From contig NZ_JAJUBC010000011.1 of NCBI RefSeq assembly GCF_028683095.1, forward strand, positions 62,001-126,000: DNA of 64,000 nucleotides, in the 5' to 3' direction. The notes under the pieces are model-generated. The model saw only the letters and a program-made list of their open reading frames with translations, searched no databases and had not been told where the DNA came from. Shown piece by piece: positions 8,256 through 17,337 of the stretch (position 1 is the stretch's first letter; every line of letters starts with the position of its first letter). Source of the DNA: Enterovibrio gelatinilyticus. GTDB lineage: Bacteria; Pseudomonadota; Gammaproteobacteria; Enterobacterales; Vibrionaceae. The position numbers and the translations under genes were made by a program.

Positions 8256-9458
8256 TTGTTTACCATCAATCTTTTTCCTCATCTCCGTCGTATTGTGACT
8301 GCACGCGCTGCCTCATTCGCATTTCTGCTTTTCGCTGTTGGCTTGCTGTTGCTCACGCCAGCCCATGGCGAAACCATCAAATCACAGAAACACAGTTTTA
8401 CGGTCGACACGATAACCACTGGCCTCAACCACCCCTGGTCATTGGTTTTTCTTCCCGATGCTTCCATGCTCATCTCTGAGCGAAATGGTGGGTTGAAACA
8501 CGTGTCGAAGGATCACGTCGTGACGAGCGTTAAGGGATTGCCAGACAAACTGAATTATTCAGGTCAAGGCGGCTTGCTCGGTTTAGCACTATCTCCAGAC
8601 TTTAAAACGTCGAGAAAAATCTACCTCGCGTACGCCGAAAAAGGAAATTATCGAAAATCGGGTACGAGCGTTATCAGCGCAACGCTGGACGAAGGCACGA
8701 GTTCTAACACTAAAACACTTTCCAACATCACCCAGATATTTCAGCAATATCCAAAAGTTGCGGGTGGTCGTCACTACGGGGGCCGCTTGCTCGCCACTGA
8801 GCAGCATCTTTACATTGCGTTGGGCGATCGTGGTAATCGAGATAAAGCACAACAGAATGATACTCACATCGGTACGTTAGTGAGACTTAATCTTGATGGG
8901 TCTATTCCCTTCGACAATCCTTTTCTCTCAGACCCTACGTCTAAGCCCGAGATATTCAGCTTCGGTCATCGCAACATACAAGGCATGACCTTAGACAATG
9001 ATGGCGCGACTCTCTGGACACATGAACATGGCCCTCAGGGCGGCGATGAGCTCAACCTCATGGAGTCTGGTACTAATTATGGCTGGCCTACCATTACTTA
9101 TGGTGTGAATTATGTAACAGGGTCATCAATCGGTCAGGGGACTGCGGCAGAAGGTATGGCACAACCCGTGGAGTATTGGGTGCCATCCATCGCCCCCTCA
9201 GGTTTGGAGATGGTAAGAGGAAATGCTTTTCCAAATTGGCAAGGTGATTTATTGCTTGGTTCGCTGAAGTTTGGTCTGTTAGTACGTGTAGAGATAGATG
9301 ACGAACAAGGTAAATATGTTGTCGCACAAGAAAAATTATTGGATGGGAAATTTGGTCGTATTCGAGATGTAGCCGAAGGGCCTGATGGTCTCATTTATCT
9401 TTTAACGGATTCGTCTGATGGTGCCTTACTCCGCCTCTCACCAACACCAATGAAATAG
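8256..9458 (+). CDS. PQQ-dependent sugar dehydrogenase (soluble aldose dehydrogenase type)
   Basis: A six-bladed propeller enzyme exported to the periplasm that would oxidise aldoses using PQQ. I chose the TTG at 8256 because AAGGA lies eight bases upstream; an alternative TTG at 8205 is in frame. After a signal peptide ending TPAHG come the family landmarks: GLNHPWSLVFLPD, ISERNGG, GGLLGLALSPDF, GGRHYGGRL, LGDRGNRDKAQ, SFGHRNIQGM, THEHGPQGGDELN, NYGWPTITYG, PVEYWVPSIAPSG and RIRDVAEGPDGLIYLLTD. The His in GGRH and Arg/Asn in GHRN are the PQQ-site residues in related enzymes. Size (400 residues) is normal. No PQQ biosynthesis genes are in the window. Confidence 0.92.
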   Translation: MFTINLFPHLRRIVTARAASFAFLLFAVGLLLLTPAHGETIKSQKHSFTVDTITTGLNHPWSLVFLPDASMLISERNGGLKHVSKDHVVTSVKGLPDKLNYSGQGGLLGLALSPDFKTSRKIYLAYAEKGNYRKSGTSVISATLDEGTSSNTKTLSNITQIFQQYPKVAGGRHYGGRLLATEQHLYIALGDRGNRDKAQQNDTHIGTLVRLNLDGSIPFDNPFLSDPTSKPEIFSFGHRNIQGMTLDNDGATLWTHEHGPQGGDELNLMESGTNYGWPTITYGVNYVTGSSIGQGTAAEGMAQPVEYWVPSIAPSGLEMVRGNAFPNWQGDLLLGSLKFGLLVRVEIDDEQGKYVVAQEKLLDGKFGRIRDVAEGPDGLIYLLTDSSDGALLRLSPTPMK

Positions 9459-9720
9459 CGTATTGAATGTCAGTAAGAGCTATTCCAAACGCCAAGTGTA
9501 AAGAATTCATTACAAGCATAAATTTTTAATTCTGCCCGAAAATTGGCGTATTTCTGGAAATGAGTCGCCAAAAAATACCTGCAACATAGTCGGTTACATT
9601 ATAAAAGTGATGTACTGTCCAACCTTTAAATTGTATGTGTTATTTATTGGACAGCGCGATCATCCGTCACTATATTCTTCGCATACCAAGAAAAAACGAA
9701 GTCACCTTTGCTTGCTAGTA

Positions 9721-9756
9721 AAAGACAAAACCCCGCCATGCGGGGTTTTTGTCTTT
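9721..9756. terminator. Strong bidirectional-looking terminator
   Basis: AAAGACAAAACCCCGC pairs with GCGGGGTTTTTGTCTTT around a CAT loop. It lies 262 bases after the sugar dehydrogenase. The intervening 9459-9720 shows no gene; it is AT-rich and I see no further structure. Confidence 0.85.
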
Positions 9757-9833
9757 CTGAATGTTGCCATTTTTAGTCACGACTAACTCTTAATACTGAC
9801 TATACTTTTCTTATTGTTAAGAATGGGCCGCAT

Positions 9834-10613
9834 ATGAAGATTTCTTCTTTCAAATGGCAAAACTGGGGTTTGCTCATTTTAGCGAGCTTGATGTCAACTA
9901 ATCTTCAGGCCGCTCAAAAAGTCACCTTTACTATCGGTGTCCAACCCTTCCCTGACTACTCGCCCTACTCAAGCTATCAAAATGGTGACTACCAAGGGTT
10001 TAATCGTGAGTTACTCGATGCCTTTGCAGAGAAAAACGGATATCACTTTGAGTACCAAGCTTTGCCGCTAAAACGCCTATATCGAAGTCTTCTCTCTGGC
10101 AGCATAGACGCGAAATACCCTGACAACCCTAGATGGTCGCAAAATCTAAAAGAAGGTCACGAGGTGGTTTACAGCGAACCTGTTGTGTCATTTGTTGACG
10201 GTATCGTTATGTTGGATCAAGATCATAACAACCCAAGAGAAGATCTTCGCAACATCGGAATGATTTCAGGCTTTACGCCTTGGCCTTTCCTTTCGGATAT
10301 CCAAGCAAAAAAGATCAACGTGTTTGAAGCTGGAGACATGGACGCGCTGATTAAAATGCTTTTAACGAAACGAATAGATGGTATTTACACTAACACCGCG
10401 GTTATTCGCCTTAGGCTGCTCAAATATCCCCCCAACGCACCCATTATGTCGTTAAATCGTCACCTTCCCTTTCTCTCCGGCACGCGACATCTATCTAGCA
10501 CACAACACCCAGAACTTGTGGTTCAGTTCAACCAATTCTTGGTAGACAACACTCACTACATATCCTTACTTAAGGAGAAGTACGGACTGAGCAGTCCAAA
10601 TGACGTCCCGTGA
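9834..10613 (+). CDS. Periplasmic solute-binding protein of the amino-acid (SBP_bac_3) type
   Basis: A 259-residue protein with a signal peptide ending LQAAQ. The mature part begins VTFTIGVQPFPDYSPYSSY, then GDYQGFNRELLDAFAEKNGYHFEYQALPLKRLYRSLLSGSIDAKYPDN, the arrangement of family 3 binding proteins or their signalling relatives. Later segments are IGMISGFTPWPF and MLLTKRIDGIYTN. There are no permease or ATPase genes beside it, so it either serves a transporter encoded elsewhere or acts as a sensor. The ligand is unknown. The region between the terminator at 9756 and its start is short and holds its promoter. Confidence 0.8.
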   Translation: MKISSFKWQNWGLLILASLMSTNLQAAQKVTFTIGVQPFPDYSPYSSYQNGDYQGFNRELLDAFAEKNGYHFEYQALPLKRLYRSLLSGSIDAKYPDNPRWSQNLKEGHEVVYSEPVVSFVDGIVMLDQDHNNPREDLRNIGMISGFTPWPFLSDIQAKKINVFEAGDMDALIKMLLTKRIDGIYTNTAVIRLRLLKYPPNAPIMSLNRHLPFLSGTRHLSSTQHPELVVQFNQFLVDNTHYISLLKEKYGLSSPNDVP

Positions 10614-10660
10614 AAAATGGCCATCACAACAAATGCCTCTAACAGCAATGTGATTCTCAC

Positions 10661-10690
10661 AAAAAAGCCCAGCAACTTTGCTGGGCTTTC
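10661..10690. terminator. Shared terminator between convergent genes
   Basis: AAAAAAGCCCAGCAACTTTGCTGGGCTTTC forms a 9-10 base stem with A and T runs on the two sides. It can end both the binding-protein gene (+) and the chitinase gene (-). Confidence 0.85.
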
Positions 10691-10746
10691 TGATTTGGTC
10701 GGCTATCTACAATGCCGTGTTAGCACGGACTATATATTGGTATGAA

Positions 10747-12054
10747 TCAGTTCTTCGCGGTTTTGCTTCGAAGCACTTGATGCATCACACCCGTGAGTTC
10801 ATCATTGGGATCACCAGATAGCTCCCATGTAAACACACCAGCAAGACCTTGCTGTTTCGCCCATTCGGCTTTTGCTTTTACAGAGCGTTGGTCTTCAAAA
10901 GAAATGAATACCTTCTTCTCTGAATTCCACAAGAACGGAGCATGGGACTCTTCATCGTAGCCATATTCATAACCTTGGTCTTTGGTGTAATTGGCTTTTA
11001 AGTCCCAGTACATAAAGTAGCCCGGCTCACCTGAACCAAAGCTTGCGCCTTTTTCCGAAGCCAAATCAGACGAAGGTAACGTACCATCGAATTCAGACCC
11101 TTCCCAACCACGACCATAAAATGCTGCACCTAGAACCAGCTTGTCTTTTGGAATACCGGCTTCAATCATTTGATTGATGAACACATCAGCGCCCATACCC
11201 CACCAGCTGCGGTCTGTCGCATGCAAGTTGGTCAAGTGCCCTGTTTGAGGGCCCCAGCCACCCAGGAAGTCATACGTCATCGCAAACATGTTGGTCATCA
11301 TTGGTGCGACTGCGTTCCAATCGATTTGCGTGGCCTTAGGTCCAACGCCAACAGCCGTTGATAGTTCGTACTCCGAACCCGTTTTATCTGACAATGTGTC
11401 CAATTCACCGCGCAACGCCGTTACCAAGGTAGTAAATGCAGCACGCTCTGACGCTTTCGCTTCATCAGACAATTTAGTATCAGGGTTCCAAGGAGAAGTC
11501 GTCAAACCACCGCCACCAGGATATTCCCAATCAAGATCTATACCACCAAAGAAATCGTATTCTGCAATTAATTCAACCGCCGTTTTCGCGAAATGTTTAA
11601 TAGCGGCATCGTCTTTCGCCATCGCATGGAAGGGTTCAGACATTGTCCAGCCACCAAACGAAGGCAGAATGGTCAAATCTGGGTGATCTTTCTTCAATTG
11701 TGCGAGTTGTGCAAAATGACCTTTATAAGGAACATTCACGCTCACATCGCCGAAATCGATATCAAAAGCAGACTTCTGATCAACAATGATTGCGGAGTAT
11801 GGCGCTTTGCCTTCACAGGCTTTGGCAACCTGTTGTTGAACGGTTTCTGATGCGCTTTCATGTGGGCCACACATACTTAAGAAAGCGTAAATAATGTGAG
11901 TAAGGTTCTCTGCAGGTATGTCTGCAACCGTGTAAGGATTTTCTGGGTTTGCATACTGCCAATCGGCAAAATATCCACCAACGACGTGATTCTCTGCAAA
12001 TGCTGGCACTGTCAAACACGCACTTAGCGCAGCCCCTGCTATTATCTTTTTCAT
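10747..12054 (-). CDS. Secreted GH18 chitinase
   Basis: Hydrolyses beta-1,4 links in chitin. The 435-residue protein starts at 12054 behind AAGGAG and has a signal peptide ending VPAFA. A single TIM barrel follows: VVGGYFADWQY, LTHIIYAFL, LPSFGGWTMSEPF, then the active-site strand FFGGIDLDWEYPGG with Asp173, Asp175 and the acid Glu177. The first Asp of the usual DxxDxDxE motif is Gly170. Later come FAMTYDFLGGWG (substrate Tyr/Asp) and FYGRGWEG, then an inserted alpha+beta part and the closing GVFTWELSGD. No chitin-binding, PKD or fibronectin domain is attached, so it probably acts on soluble or short chitin chains. Confidence 0.93.
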   Translation of the reverse strand: MKKIIAGAALSACLTVPAFAENHVVGGYFADWQYANPENPYTVADIPAENLTHIIYAFLSMCGPHESASETVQQQVAKACEGKAPYSAIIVDQKSAFDIDFGDVSVNVPYKGHFAQLAQLKKDHPDLTILPSFGGWTMSEPFHAMAKDDAAIKHFAKTAVELIAEYDFFGGIDLDWEYPGGGGLTTSPWNPDTKLSDEAKASERAAFTTLVTALRGELDTLSDKTGSEYELSTAVGVGPKATQIDWNAVAPMMTNMFAMTYDFLGGWGPQTGHLTNLHATDRSWWGMGADVFINQMIEAGIPKDKLVLGAAFYGRGWEGSEFDGTLPSSDLASEKGASFGSGEPGYFMYWDLKANYTKDQGYEYGYDEESHAPFLWNSEKKVFISFEDQRSVKAKAEWAKQQGLAGVFTWELSGDPNDELTGVMHQVLRSKTAKN

Positions 12055-12401
12055 ACCATCTCCTTGTACGATGCATTTAGTAACCGCCTAATTATTCAAC
12101 GATTAAATGAAAATAAATGCTGGGTATGTTCAGAACGACGTTTTGGTAGCACGTAAGTTACGAGGTTTGCGAGGGTAACCATTTTTAGAAAGAGAGTGTG
12201 CTGAAAGGCCGACATGTTTTTGCATCATTGCGCACGTTTTTCTACGATTTTATAGCGAGTTATGTGTTGGCTTTCTAGCAAAGCGATTCCGTTTTACAGG
12301 TGGACAGAGTATGCTCCGTCTATATTGGTTAACATCATCATTTTGTCATTCATTCGCAAGATCGCGCTAAGGCAAAGTATAGAAACAAGGACACCACCAT
12401 T
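12055..12401. other. Intergenic region between divergent genes
   Basis: A 347-base non-coding gap between the chitinase and the hypothetical gene at 12402. It must hold promoters for both directions. I see no clear operator, RNA or palindrome in it. Confidence 0.5.
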
Positions 12402-12905
12402 TTGAGCAATAAACTCATCAGTATCGATTTGTTTTTTGTGATTGAACGGCTTTTACCGGGCAAACGCACTGTTGAGCTATTTCGCAGTAATACCAAGCAT
12501 TTGCCGATTACAACACTGTCACTCAACCATTGTGATTCGGCTTCAGCCTTACAACTCGCTTTATATAAGTACTGCATCAACTATGCGGCCTTCTCACAAG
12601 GCACGCCGCTGGCTGACGAATATTTCATTGATGGAAAAGACGAACAAATTGCCCCAGCAACCACCATTGTCGCATCCTTTATACGTGGTGCTTATTGGTG
12701 GGTGGAGCACTATCACGAAACCTATCGTGATGATTGGAGTGAGGATCAAAAAGATCGTTGGTTGAGAGATTTCAAGCTGCTTGTGCAAGCCATCATTGGC
12801 ATTGGAAACTGCACAAAAGCCGAATGGCTACTTAAGAACCACAGTGCCGTTAAAGCACTCACCTACAACAGCCACATTACCCCATTTCTACAACACTACG
12901 ATTGA
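12402..12905 (+). CDS. Hypothetical soluble protein
   Basis: A 167-residue protein starting at a TTG, with AAGGA about ten bases upstream. It is not a family I recognise. It has no signal peptide or membrane helix. The N-terminal half is mixed alpha/beta (LISIDLFFVIERLLPGKRTVELFRSN); the C-terminal half is rich in Trp, Tyr, His and acidic residues (GAYWWVEHYHETYRDDWSEDQKDRWLRDF). It precedes the lipase gene by about 200 bases on the same strand and may be co-transcribed with it. Codon use resembles the neighbours, which supports a real gene. Confidence 0.55.
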   Translation: MSNKLISIDLFFVIERLLPGKRTVELFRSNTKHLPITTLSLNHCDSASALQLALYKYCINYAAFSQGTPLADEYFIDGKDEQIAPATTIVASFIRGAYWWVEHYHETYRDDWSEDQKDRWLRDFKLLVQAIIGIGNCTKAEWLLKNHSAVKALTYNSHITPFLQHYD

Positions 12906-13107
12906 TCAAGCATGCCGCTGTCAGCGGCATTACCTTTCACCTTCCCCGTGTTCTCCGAGACCTTCTTCAGGCCCTCTTTTCTTCATTCATTGCTCATACA
13001 GTTATTCATGCCGCCTTGGTGTTATCGCTTACGAAATCACTGTCGTCGTATCGTCATTTTCAGTGGCTACACTGCCAATGGGCAAATAAATGAAACACGA
13101 GTAGGCA

Positions 13108-13974
13108 TTGTATACAAAGGTAGAAAAACTCAAGCGTTATCAATATGAGCGTTACGCCATTCTTTGTCGTGATGCTTACCCTGTGCAATTTGACCACCGC
13201 CAATACGGTTTTTCTGAACATGGCAGGCGAGATATCCGCAACCGATGGGGAAAAACCATTATTCGCGTGCTTTGGAAGGAAGACGGGGACGTAGTGGTCG
13301 TGTTTAAAGGGTCACATAGTCTATGGGATTGGGCCCTTAATCTTGCTGTTTTTCCGAGCCGAGTCGACGCCCCTTATTATGCCGGTCATGTCCATTGGGG
13401 GTTTCAATTTCTATTAAAGCAACCTAGTCGCGCTATACCCCAAAATAGAAAAAGACACGCTTCTAACCTTACAACCGCCCAGCAGGCAGACATCATTCAT
13501 TCCATTGAAAATAGCCAGGTTGATGGCGTCTCTGTGATTGAAAAGCTCGAGTCGTGTATATTGCCATTAATTGAACGAGGAAAGAGATTGTCATTCACGG
13601 GACATTCATCTGGCGGAAGCATGGCGGTTATTGCCGCTGAAATTATTGAGCAAAAGTATCCGAATACCGTAAAGCGCGTTGTGACATTTGGTCAACCCGC
13701 AACAGGGTATTGGACATTCAAAGACAAGTACCGCTTAAAATCAAAAACATACCGAATATGTTGCGACGTAGATATTGTCACCTTCCTGCCCGGACTTCCT
13801 TTTCTATTTTGGCACGTTGGAGAACTATTATGGCTCCACAATGATCGCATCCATCACAATATGCCTTCGATCGTTCGCATCATTCGTGTACTCGTTAGCT
13901 GGTTATTGCGACCGATTGCGTATCATTTTATGGACAAATACATTCGGCGTAAGGACTATTTTGATAAGCACTAA
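13108..13974 (+). CDS. Lipase class 3 family alpha/beta hydrolase
   Basis: A 288-residue protein with the nucleophile elbow GHSSGG (about residues 170-175, Ser as nucleophile), preceded by LIERGKRLSFT and followed by a VTFGQPATG strand typical of class 3 lipases. The lid-side motif VVVFKGSHSLWDWALNLAVF lies upstream, and an Asp/His pair (CCDVDIVTFLP, later HNDRIHHNM) can complete the triad. There is no signal peptide. A C-terminal hydrophobic stretch (IIRVLVSWLLRPIAYHFM) could tether it to the membrane. The only reasonable start is the TTG at 13108, with no in-frame ATG nearby. The acyl ester substrate is unknown. Confidence 0.82.
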   Translation: MYTKVEKLKRYQYERYAILCRDAYPVQFDHRQYGFSEHGRRDIRNRWGKTIIRVLWKEDGDVVVVFKGSHSLWDWALNLAVFPSRVDAPYYAGHVHWGFQFLLKQPSRAIPQNRKRHASNLTTAQQADIIHSIENSQVDGVSVIEKLESCILPLIERGKRLSFTGHSSGGSMAVIAAEIIEQKYPNTVKRVVTFGQPATGYWTFKDKYRLKSKTYRICCDVDIVTFLPGLPFLFWHVGELLWLHNDRIHHNMPSIVRIIRVLVSWLLRPIAYHFMDKYIRRKDYFDKH

Positions 13975-14392
13975 CAGAGAGACAAACAACTCACATTAGA
14001 GACGAACAACTTAGCCATCCAGCCAGTCTCCAGTCAAAAATGCAGACATGCCTTTGAAAACATATGCTCTTTGCGCATTACATGACGAAAACATAATCTA
14101 CTACTTTTCACATCCTGATGCTGACAAAAGAACGAGTCTCACGCTCCAAACCCCTACGTCCTTCTTCATGCTTATTCCCCAAAAGTTCCATGGGCTACTC
14201 CTTAAAAGTCATCAAAAAACCATACGTCTCTATATTGAGACAACAAAGTTATCCACTTTTCAATAGTCTCCAATTATCGCTACGTATCGTCAGCTAAGGC
14301 ACATTGGGCAAGGACATGCCTTAAACGATATGTTTGTACCGGATACAACACTGGAACCGGGCCACTCTTTACATGGATGACAGGTAATCGTG
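13975..14392. other. Non-coding stretch before the Calx-beta gene
   Basis: About 415 bases with one 72-codon open frame (14048-14266) that has no ribosome site and no recognisable features. I see no terminator for the lipase gene and no clear promoter element. Confidence 0.4.
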
Positions 14393-16069
14393 ATGAAGAA
14401 GACACTGCTTACAACCGCAATTCTTGCTGGGGCAATGACCTCTGCTCAAGCCTTCGCAAATTGCGCAGGTAATGTTTATTCAATGAATGCAGGGCGCGGC
14501 CACGTTGGGTTGCTGATGGACATTCAAGAAGCAAAACAAATGTCTTCTAAATACTATGCTGATGCCGTTGACCGCGAAGAGTATCATTCACGTGCCTTAT
14601 TCAGTGCGTCAAGCATGTCCTATGATCGCATTTCAGATCGCCTGTATTATGCAAGTGCCCCACAACCCACCTCTTACTATGTTCAAGGGCCAGAAGCAGA
14701 TGTCAGCGCTGACGAGTTTAAAAGCCTAGATTTACACGCTAACAAAAATAAAGCGTATCAACTCGCCTACATGGATCCAGCCACGGGTAACCACGTTGCT
14801 GGCCCTGTAACGAAAAAACAAATTCTTCGTATGGCCTTTGATCCTGACAGCGGTGAGCTGTATGCCTCTGACTCTAGAACAATTTTCAAAATCGACCCGC
14901 TCACAGGTGATTCCACTCACCTTGCAGATTTCTCTAGCGATCTAAAATCTGGTGGGTATACCAGCTGGGGGGATTTTGTTTTCCAAGATGGGGAGCTGTT
15001 GTTTGTCACGAATGGGCGCACCTTCGCCGTCAACACAACAACAGGTGCACTGACCTTTAAGGCATTCCACTTTATCGACTTTGTAACAACCGCAACGTTG
15101 GATCAAAATGGTCAAATCCTCTTAGCCGCAAAAAACCAAAACGTTTCCGGCAATGTGAACAGTAACCATCTCTACCGCTTAAAAGCATCAACGGGTGAGA
15201 AAAAGAAAGTCGGGTTGTTCCCTAGCCGCATCAGTGCGATGGGGACAGTGACATCTGAAGATCATACATGTTACGAGGAAACCTTATTTCCAAGTGATTT
15301 GAAGCCTGAGGTTTCAGGTATCACATTGGCATCTAGCTCTGTGAACGAAGGCTCAACAGCCTACTTCACTGTCAACTTTGACAAAGCCACAGGCGATGCC
15401 ACAACCAAACTCAGTGTCGCACTGAAAAACGGATCCGCCGTACTAAACAGCGATTATCGTAATACGGTTGCCTTGCTATTCTCTGATGGCTCAACCGGTT
15501 CTGCGACAATTTCTTCTACATTGACCGAGATCAGCTTACCTCAGGGTGTAGACTCAGTGCGTATTGGCGTGCCAACCGTTAACGATTCTACACATGAGAA
15601 CAGCGAGTACTTTACGTTGAATGCTTGGGTGGCTTCAGACAAGAGCGATTTGAGTGCTGCTAATGTCACTATCGTGGACAATGACCCTGATGTACACACA
15701 CTCTTGACGAACGCTGCAAATAACAGCGGCGTTGCTTGGCACGGTAGCCGTGGCGGAAATTGGTTTACAAAAGACCAGTGGATTCGTGGCGTACATGCCA
15801 ATATCAGCGGCACCATTCCACCGGGCACCACGCTTGAGTTTTACCAAACTGGCTCACACCTTCGCAGTATCTCCATCAGCAGTGGTGGTAAATACTACGA
15901 ACAACATGGAAATCATGAGCGTTATTACTACGCAGGTGATATTGCTTGGGCACGACTCAAAGGCCCTAATGGTCAATACTACAACGTTAGAACAGGTCAC
16001 CGTGCTCAGTTACATTGGAACAAAAACGTTACCTGTACTAATGGCTGTTGGAGCAAGATCTTTAACTAA
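14393..16069 (+). CDS. Secreted protein with a propeller-like N-terminal half and a Calx-beta domain
   Basis: A 558-residue protein; the ATG at 14393 is preferred over a GTG one codon earlier. It has a signal peptide (MKKTLLTTAILAGAMTSAQAFA), then about 270 residues of repeating beta motifs (RMAFDPDSGELYASD, IFKIDPLTGDS, DGELLFVTNGR, TFAVNTTTGALT) like a WD/SMP-30 style propeller. A Calx-beta domain follows (about residues 300-430: GITLASSSVNEGSTAYFTV, DYRN, ENSEYFTLNAW, VTIVDNDPD). The last 130 residues, rich in Gly, Tyr, His and Trp, hold a Cys pair and match no family I know. Calx-beta domains bind calcium and occur in adhesins. A surface or matrix role is inferred. A strong terminator follows. 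Confidence 0.7.
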   Translation: MKKTLLTTAILAGAMTSAQAFANCAGNVYSMNAGRGHVGLLMDIQEAKQMSSKYYADAVDREEYHSRALFSASSMSYDRISDRLYYASAPQPTSYYVQGPEADVSADEFKSLDLHANKNKAYQLAYMDPATGNHVAGPVTKKQILRMAFDPDSGELYASDSRTIFKIDPLTGDSTHLADFSSDLKSGGYTSWGDFVFQDGELLFVTNGRTFAVNTTTGALTFKAFHFIDFVTTATLDQNGQILLAAKNQNVSGNVNSNHLYRLKASTGEKKKVGLFPSRISAMGTVTSEDHTCYEETLFPSDLKPEVSGITLASSSVNEGSTAYFTVNFDKATGDATTKLSVALKNGSAVLNSDYRNTVALLFSDGSTGSATISSTLTEISLPQGVDSVRIGVPTVNDSTHENSEYFTLNAWVASDKSDLSAANVTIVDNDPDVHTLLTNAANNSGVAWHGSRGGNWFTKDQWIRGVHANISGTIPPGTTLEFYQTGSHLRSISISSGGKYYEQHGNHERYYYAGDIAWARLKGPNGQYYNVRTGHRAQLHWNKNVTCTNGCWSKIFN

Positions 16070-16107
16070 TTCGACCATTGGATGAATTGACGTTAAACAA
16101 CCGACAC

Positions 16108-16136
16108 AAAAAAGGAGCGATTCGTCGCTCCTTTTT
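16108..16136. terminator. Terminator between convergent genes
   Basis: AAAAAAGGAGCGA-TTCG-TCGCTCCTTTTTT is a perfect stem with a tetraloop and flanking A and T runs. It can serve the Calx-beta gene (+) and the YaiI gene (-). Confidence 0.9.
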
Positions 16137-16168
16137 TCGATAAGCCGTAAGCTATGATCAGCCGTAAA

Positions 16169-16627
16169 CTATTTGGCTGCTTTGCTTCTCTGTAAGAACT
16201 TATCTAACTCATTCGCAAACATTTGCCTGTCTTGCTGGCTCATTGTCGCAGGGCCACCGGTTTGAATACCGCTTGAGCGCAGCGTGTCCATAAAGTCACG
16301 CATGTTCAATCGCTGGCGAATATTCTCCTTCGTATACAGTTCACCTCTTGGGTTCAATGCCACGGCAGCTTTATCTATCACTTCAGATGCCAAAGGAATA
16401 TCCGCTGTGATCACCAAATCGCCACGCTCTACGCGCTGGACGATTTCGTTGTCTGCAACGTCGAAGCCTTTCTCCACCTGAATACTACGAATAAACCGAG
16501 AAGGCGGTGTACGCAATGACTGATTAGCCACCAGCACTAATTCGGTTTGAGTACGTTCTGCTGCACGATATAACACTTCTTTGATCACCGTCGGGCAGGC
16601 GTCAGCATCAACCCAGATTATTGCCAT
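16169..16627 (-). CDS. YaiI/YqxD family protein (DUF188, NYN-like domain)
   Basis: The true start is the ATG at 16627 with SD AAGGAAAC; the open frame continues upstream to 16741 without support. The 152-residue product shows the family pattern: [91 protein letters not shown] and [19 protein letters not shown]. The conserved Asp residues (DADACP, TADIPL) fit a PIN/NYN-like metal-dependent nuclease fold. The cellular role is not established. It lies 82 bases downstream of the cytochrome gene on the same strand. Confidence 0.93.
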   Translation of the reverse strand: MAIIWVDADACPTVIKEVLYRAAERTQTELVLVANQSLRTPPSRFIRSIQVEKGFDVADNEIVQRVERGDLVITADIPLASEVIDKAAVALNPRGELYTKENIRQRLNMRDFMDTLRSSGIQTGGPATMSQQDRQMFANELDKFLQRSKAAK

Positions 16628-16709
16628 GATTGTTTCCTTTGGAAGACGTTTGGATGGCACATTACCAGCGGCAACGTTAAGCCGCAAATATTCAATGTGA
16701 TTGGGCCTT

Positions 16710-17033
16710 CTAACGCGATTGTTCAGCGTAATAGGTAGCAATATCCGCCATATCTTGCGTATTCAGCACTGACATCTGCTGCTTCATCAATCGACCCATT
16801 GCACCGTCACGGTTGCCCTCTTTATACGCCATCATGGCGTCAAAAAGATATTCTGCGTTTTGGCCATTCATATTAGGGTAATCGTCACGCGGGCTGATTC
16901 CCGTCGCGCCATGACAAAACTGACAGGTGTAGGCTTTTTGCATCCCAAGCTCTGAATTTCCTTCAGGCATATTTGCCGCTGCAGGGCTCGAAACTACTGC
17001 CATAAATAAAAGGCTGCCCAAAAGATTGTTCAA
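16710..17033 (-). CDS. Small periplasmic class I cytochrome c (c553/c4-like)
   Basis: The start is taken as the TTG at 17033, with GGAG eight bases upstream; it gives a 107-residue protein with a signal peptide ending SPAAA. The heme attachment site is CQFCH (about residue 36), followed by [32 protein letters not shown], with the axial Met likely in [11 protein letters not shown]. The tail [15 protein letters not shown] is typical of one-heme c4/c553 cytochromes that carry electrons in the periplasm. No oxidase or dehydrogenase partner is adjacent. Confidence 0.87.
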   Translation of the reverse strand: MNNLLGSLLFMAVVSSPAAANMPEGNSELGMQKAYTCQFCHGATGISPRDDYPNMNGQNAEYLFDAMMAYKEGNRDGAMGRLMKQQMSVLNTQDMADIATYYAEQSR

Positions 17034-17211
17034 TGGTTCGTCTCCAAAATGTTTCACGCTTGCCCAGTTTTTTGCGCCACACTTGAGTGTGTACAGGCGA
17101 GAAAGATGCATGTTTTTACAATGATTTATGCATCATATTGTACAGGGACGAACGGCATATAAAAATGCAATTTACTGCATTTGAACTTTCTCCATTCCCT
17201 TAATGCCAATC

Positions 17212-17261
17212 AAGTATTCGTAAAATGACATCTTATGTTCATTCGCAAGTCACGAATACTT
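17212..17261. promoter_or_regulatory. Inverted repeat upstream of phoX
   Basis: Arms AAGTATTCGT (17212-17221) and ACGAATACTT (17252-17261) are perfect complements with a 30-base spacer. The site lies 76 bases before phoX. It may be an operator for a dimeric regulator or simply a stem. It does not look like a Pho box. Confidence 0.35.
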
Positions 17262-17337
17262 AACACTTCCTACGCAAACTTCGCAGCCTAAACCAAACGT
17301 TTTCATTCCCGTCAAACTACACGTAAAGGAAGTTATC

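Noticed and set aside
14048..14266. 72-codon open frame between the lipase and the Calx-beta gene
   Set aside because: No ribosome site, no recognisable domain, unusual composition for this genome. Kept only as non-coding sequence.
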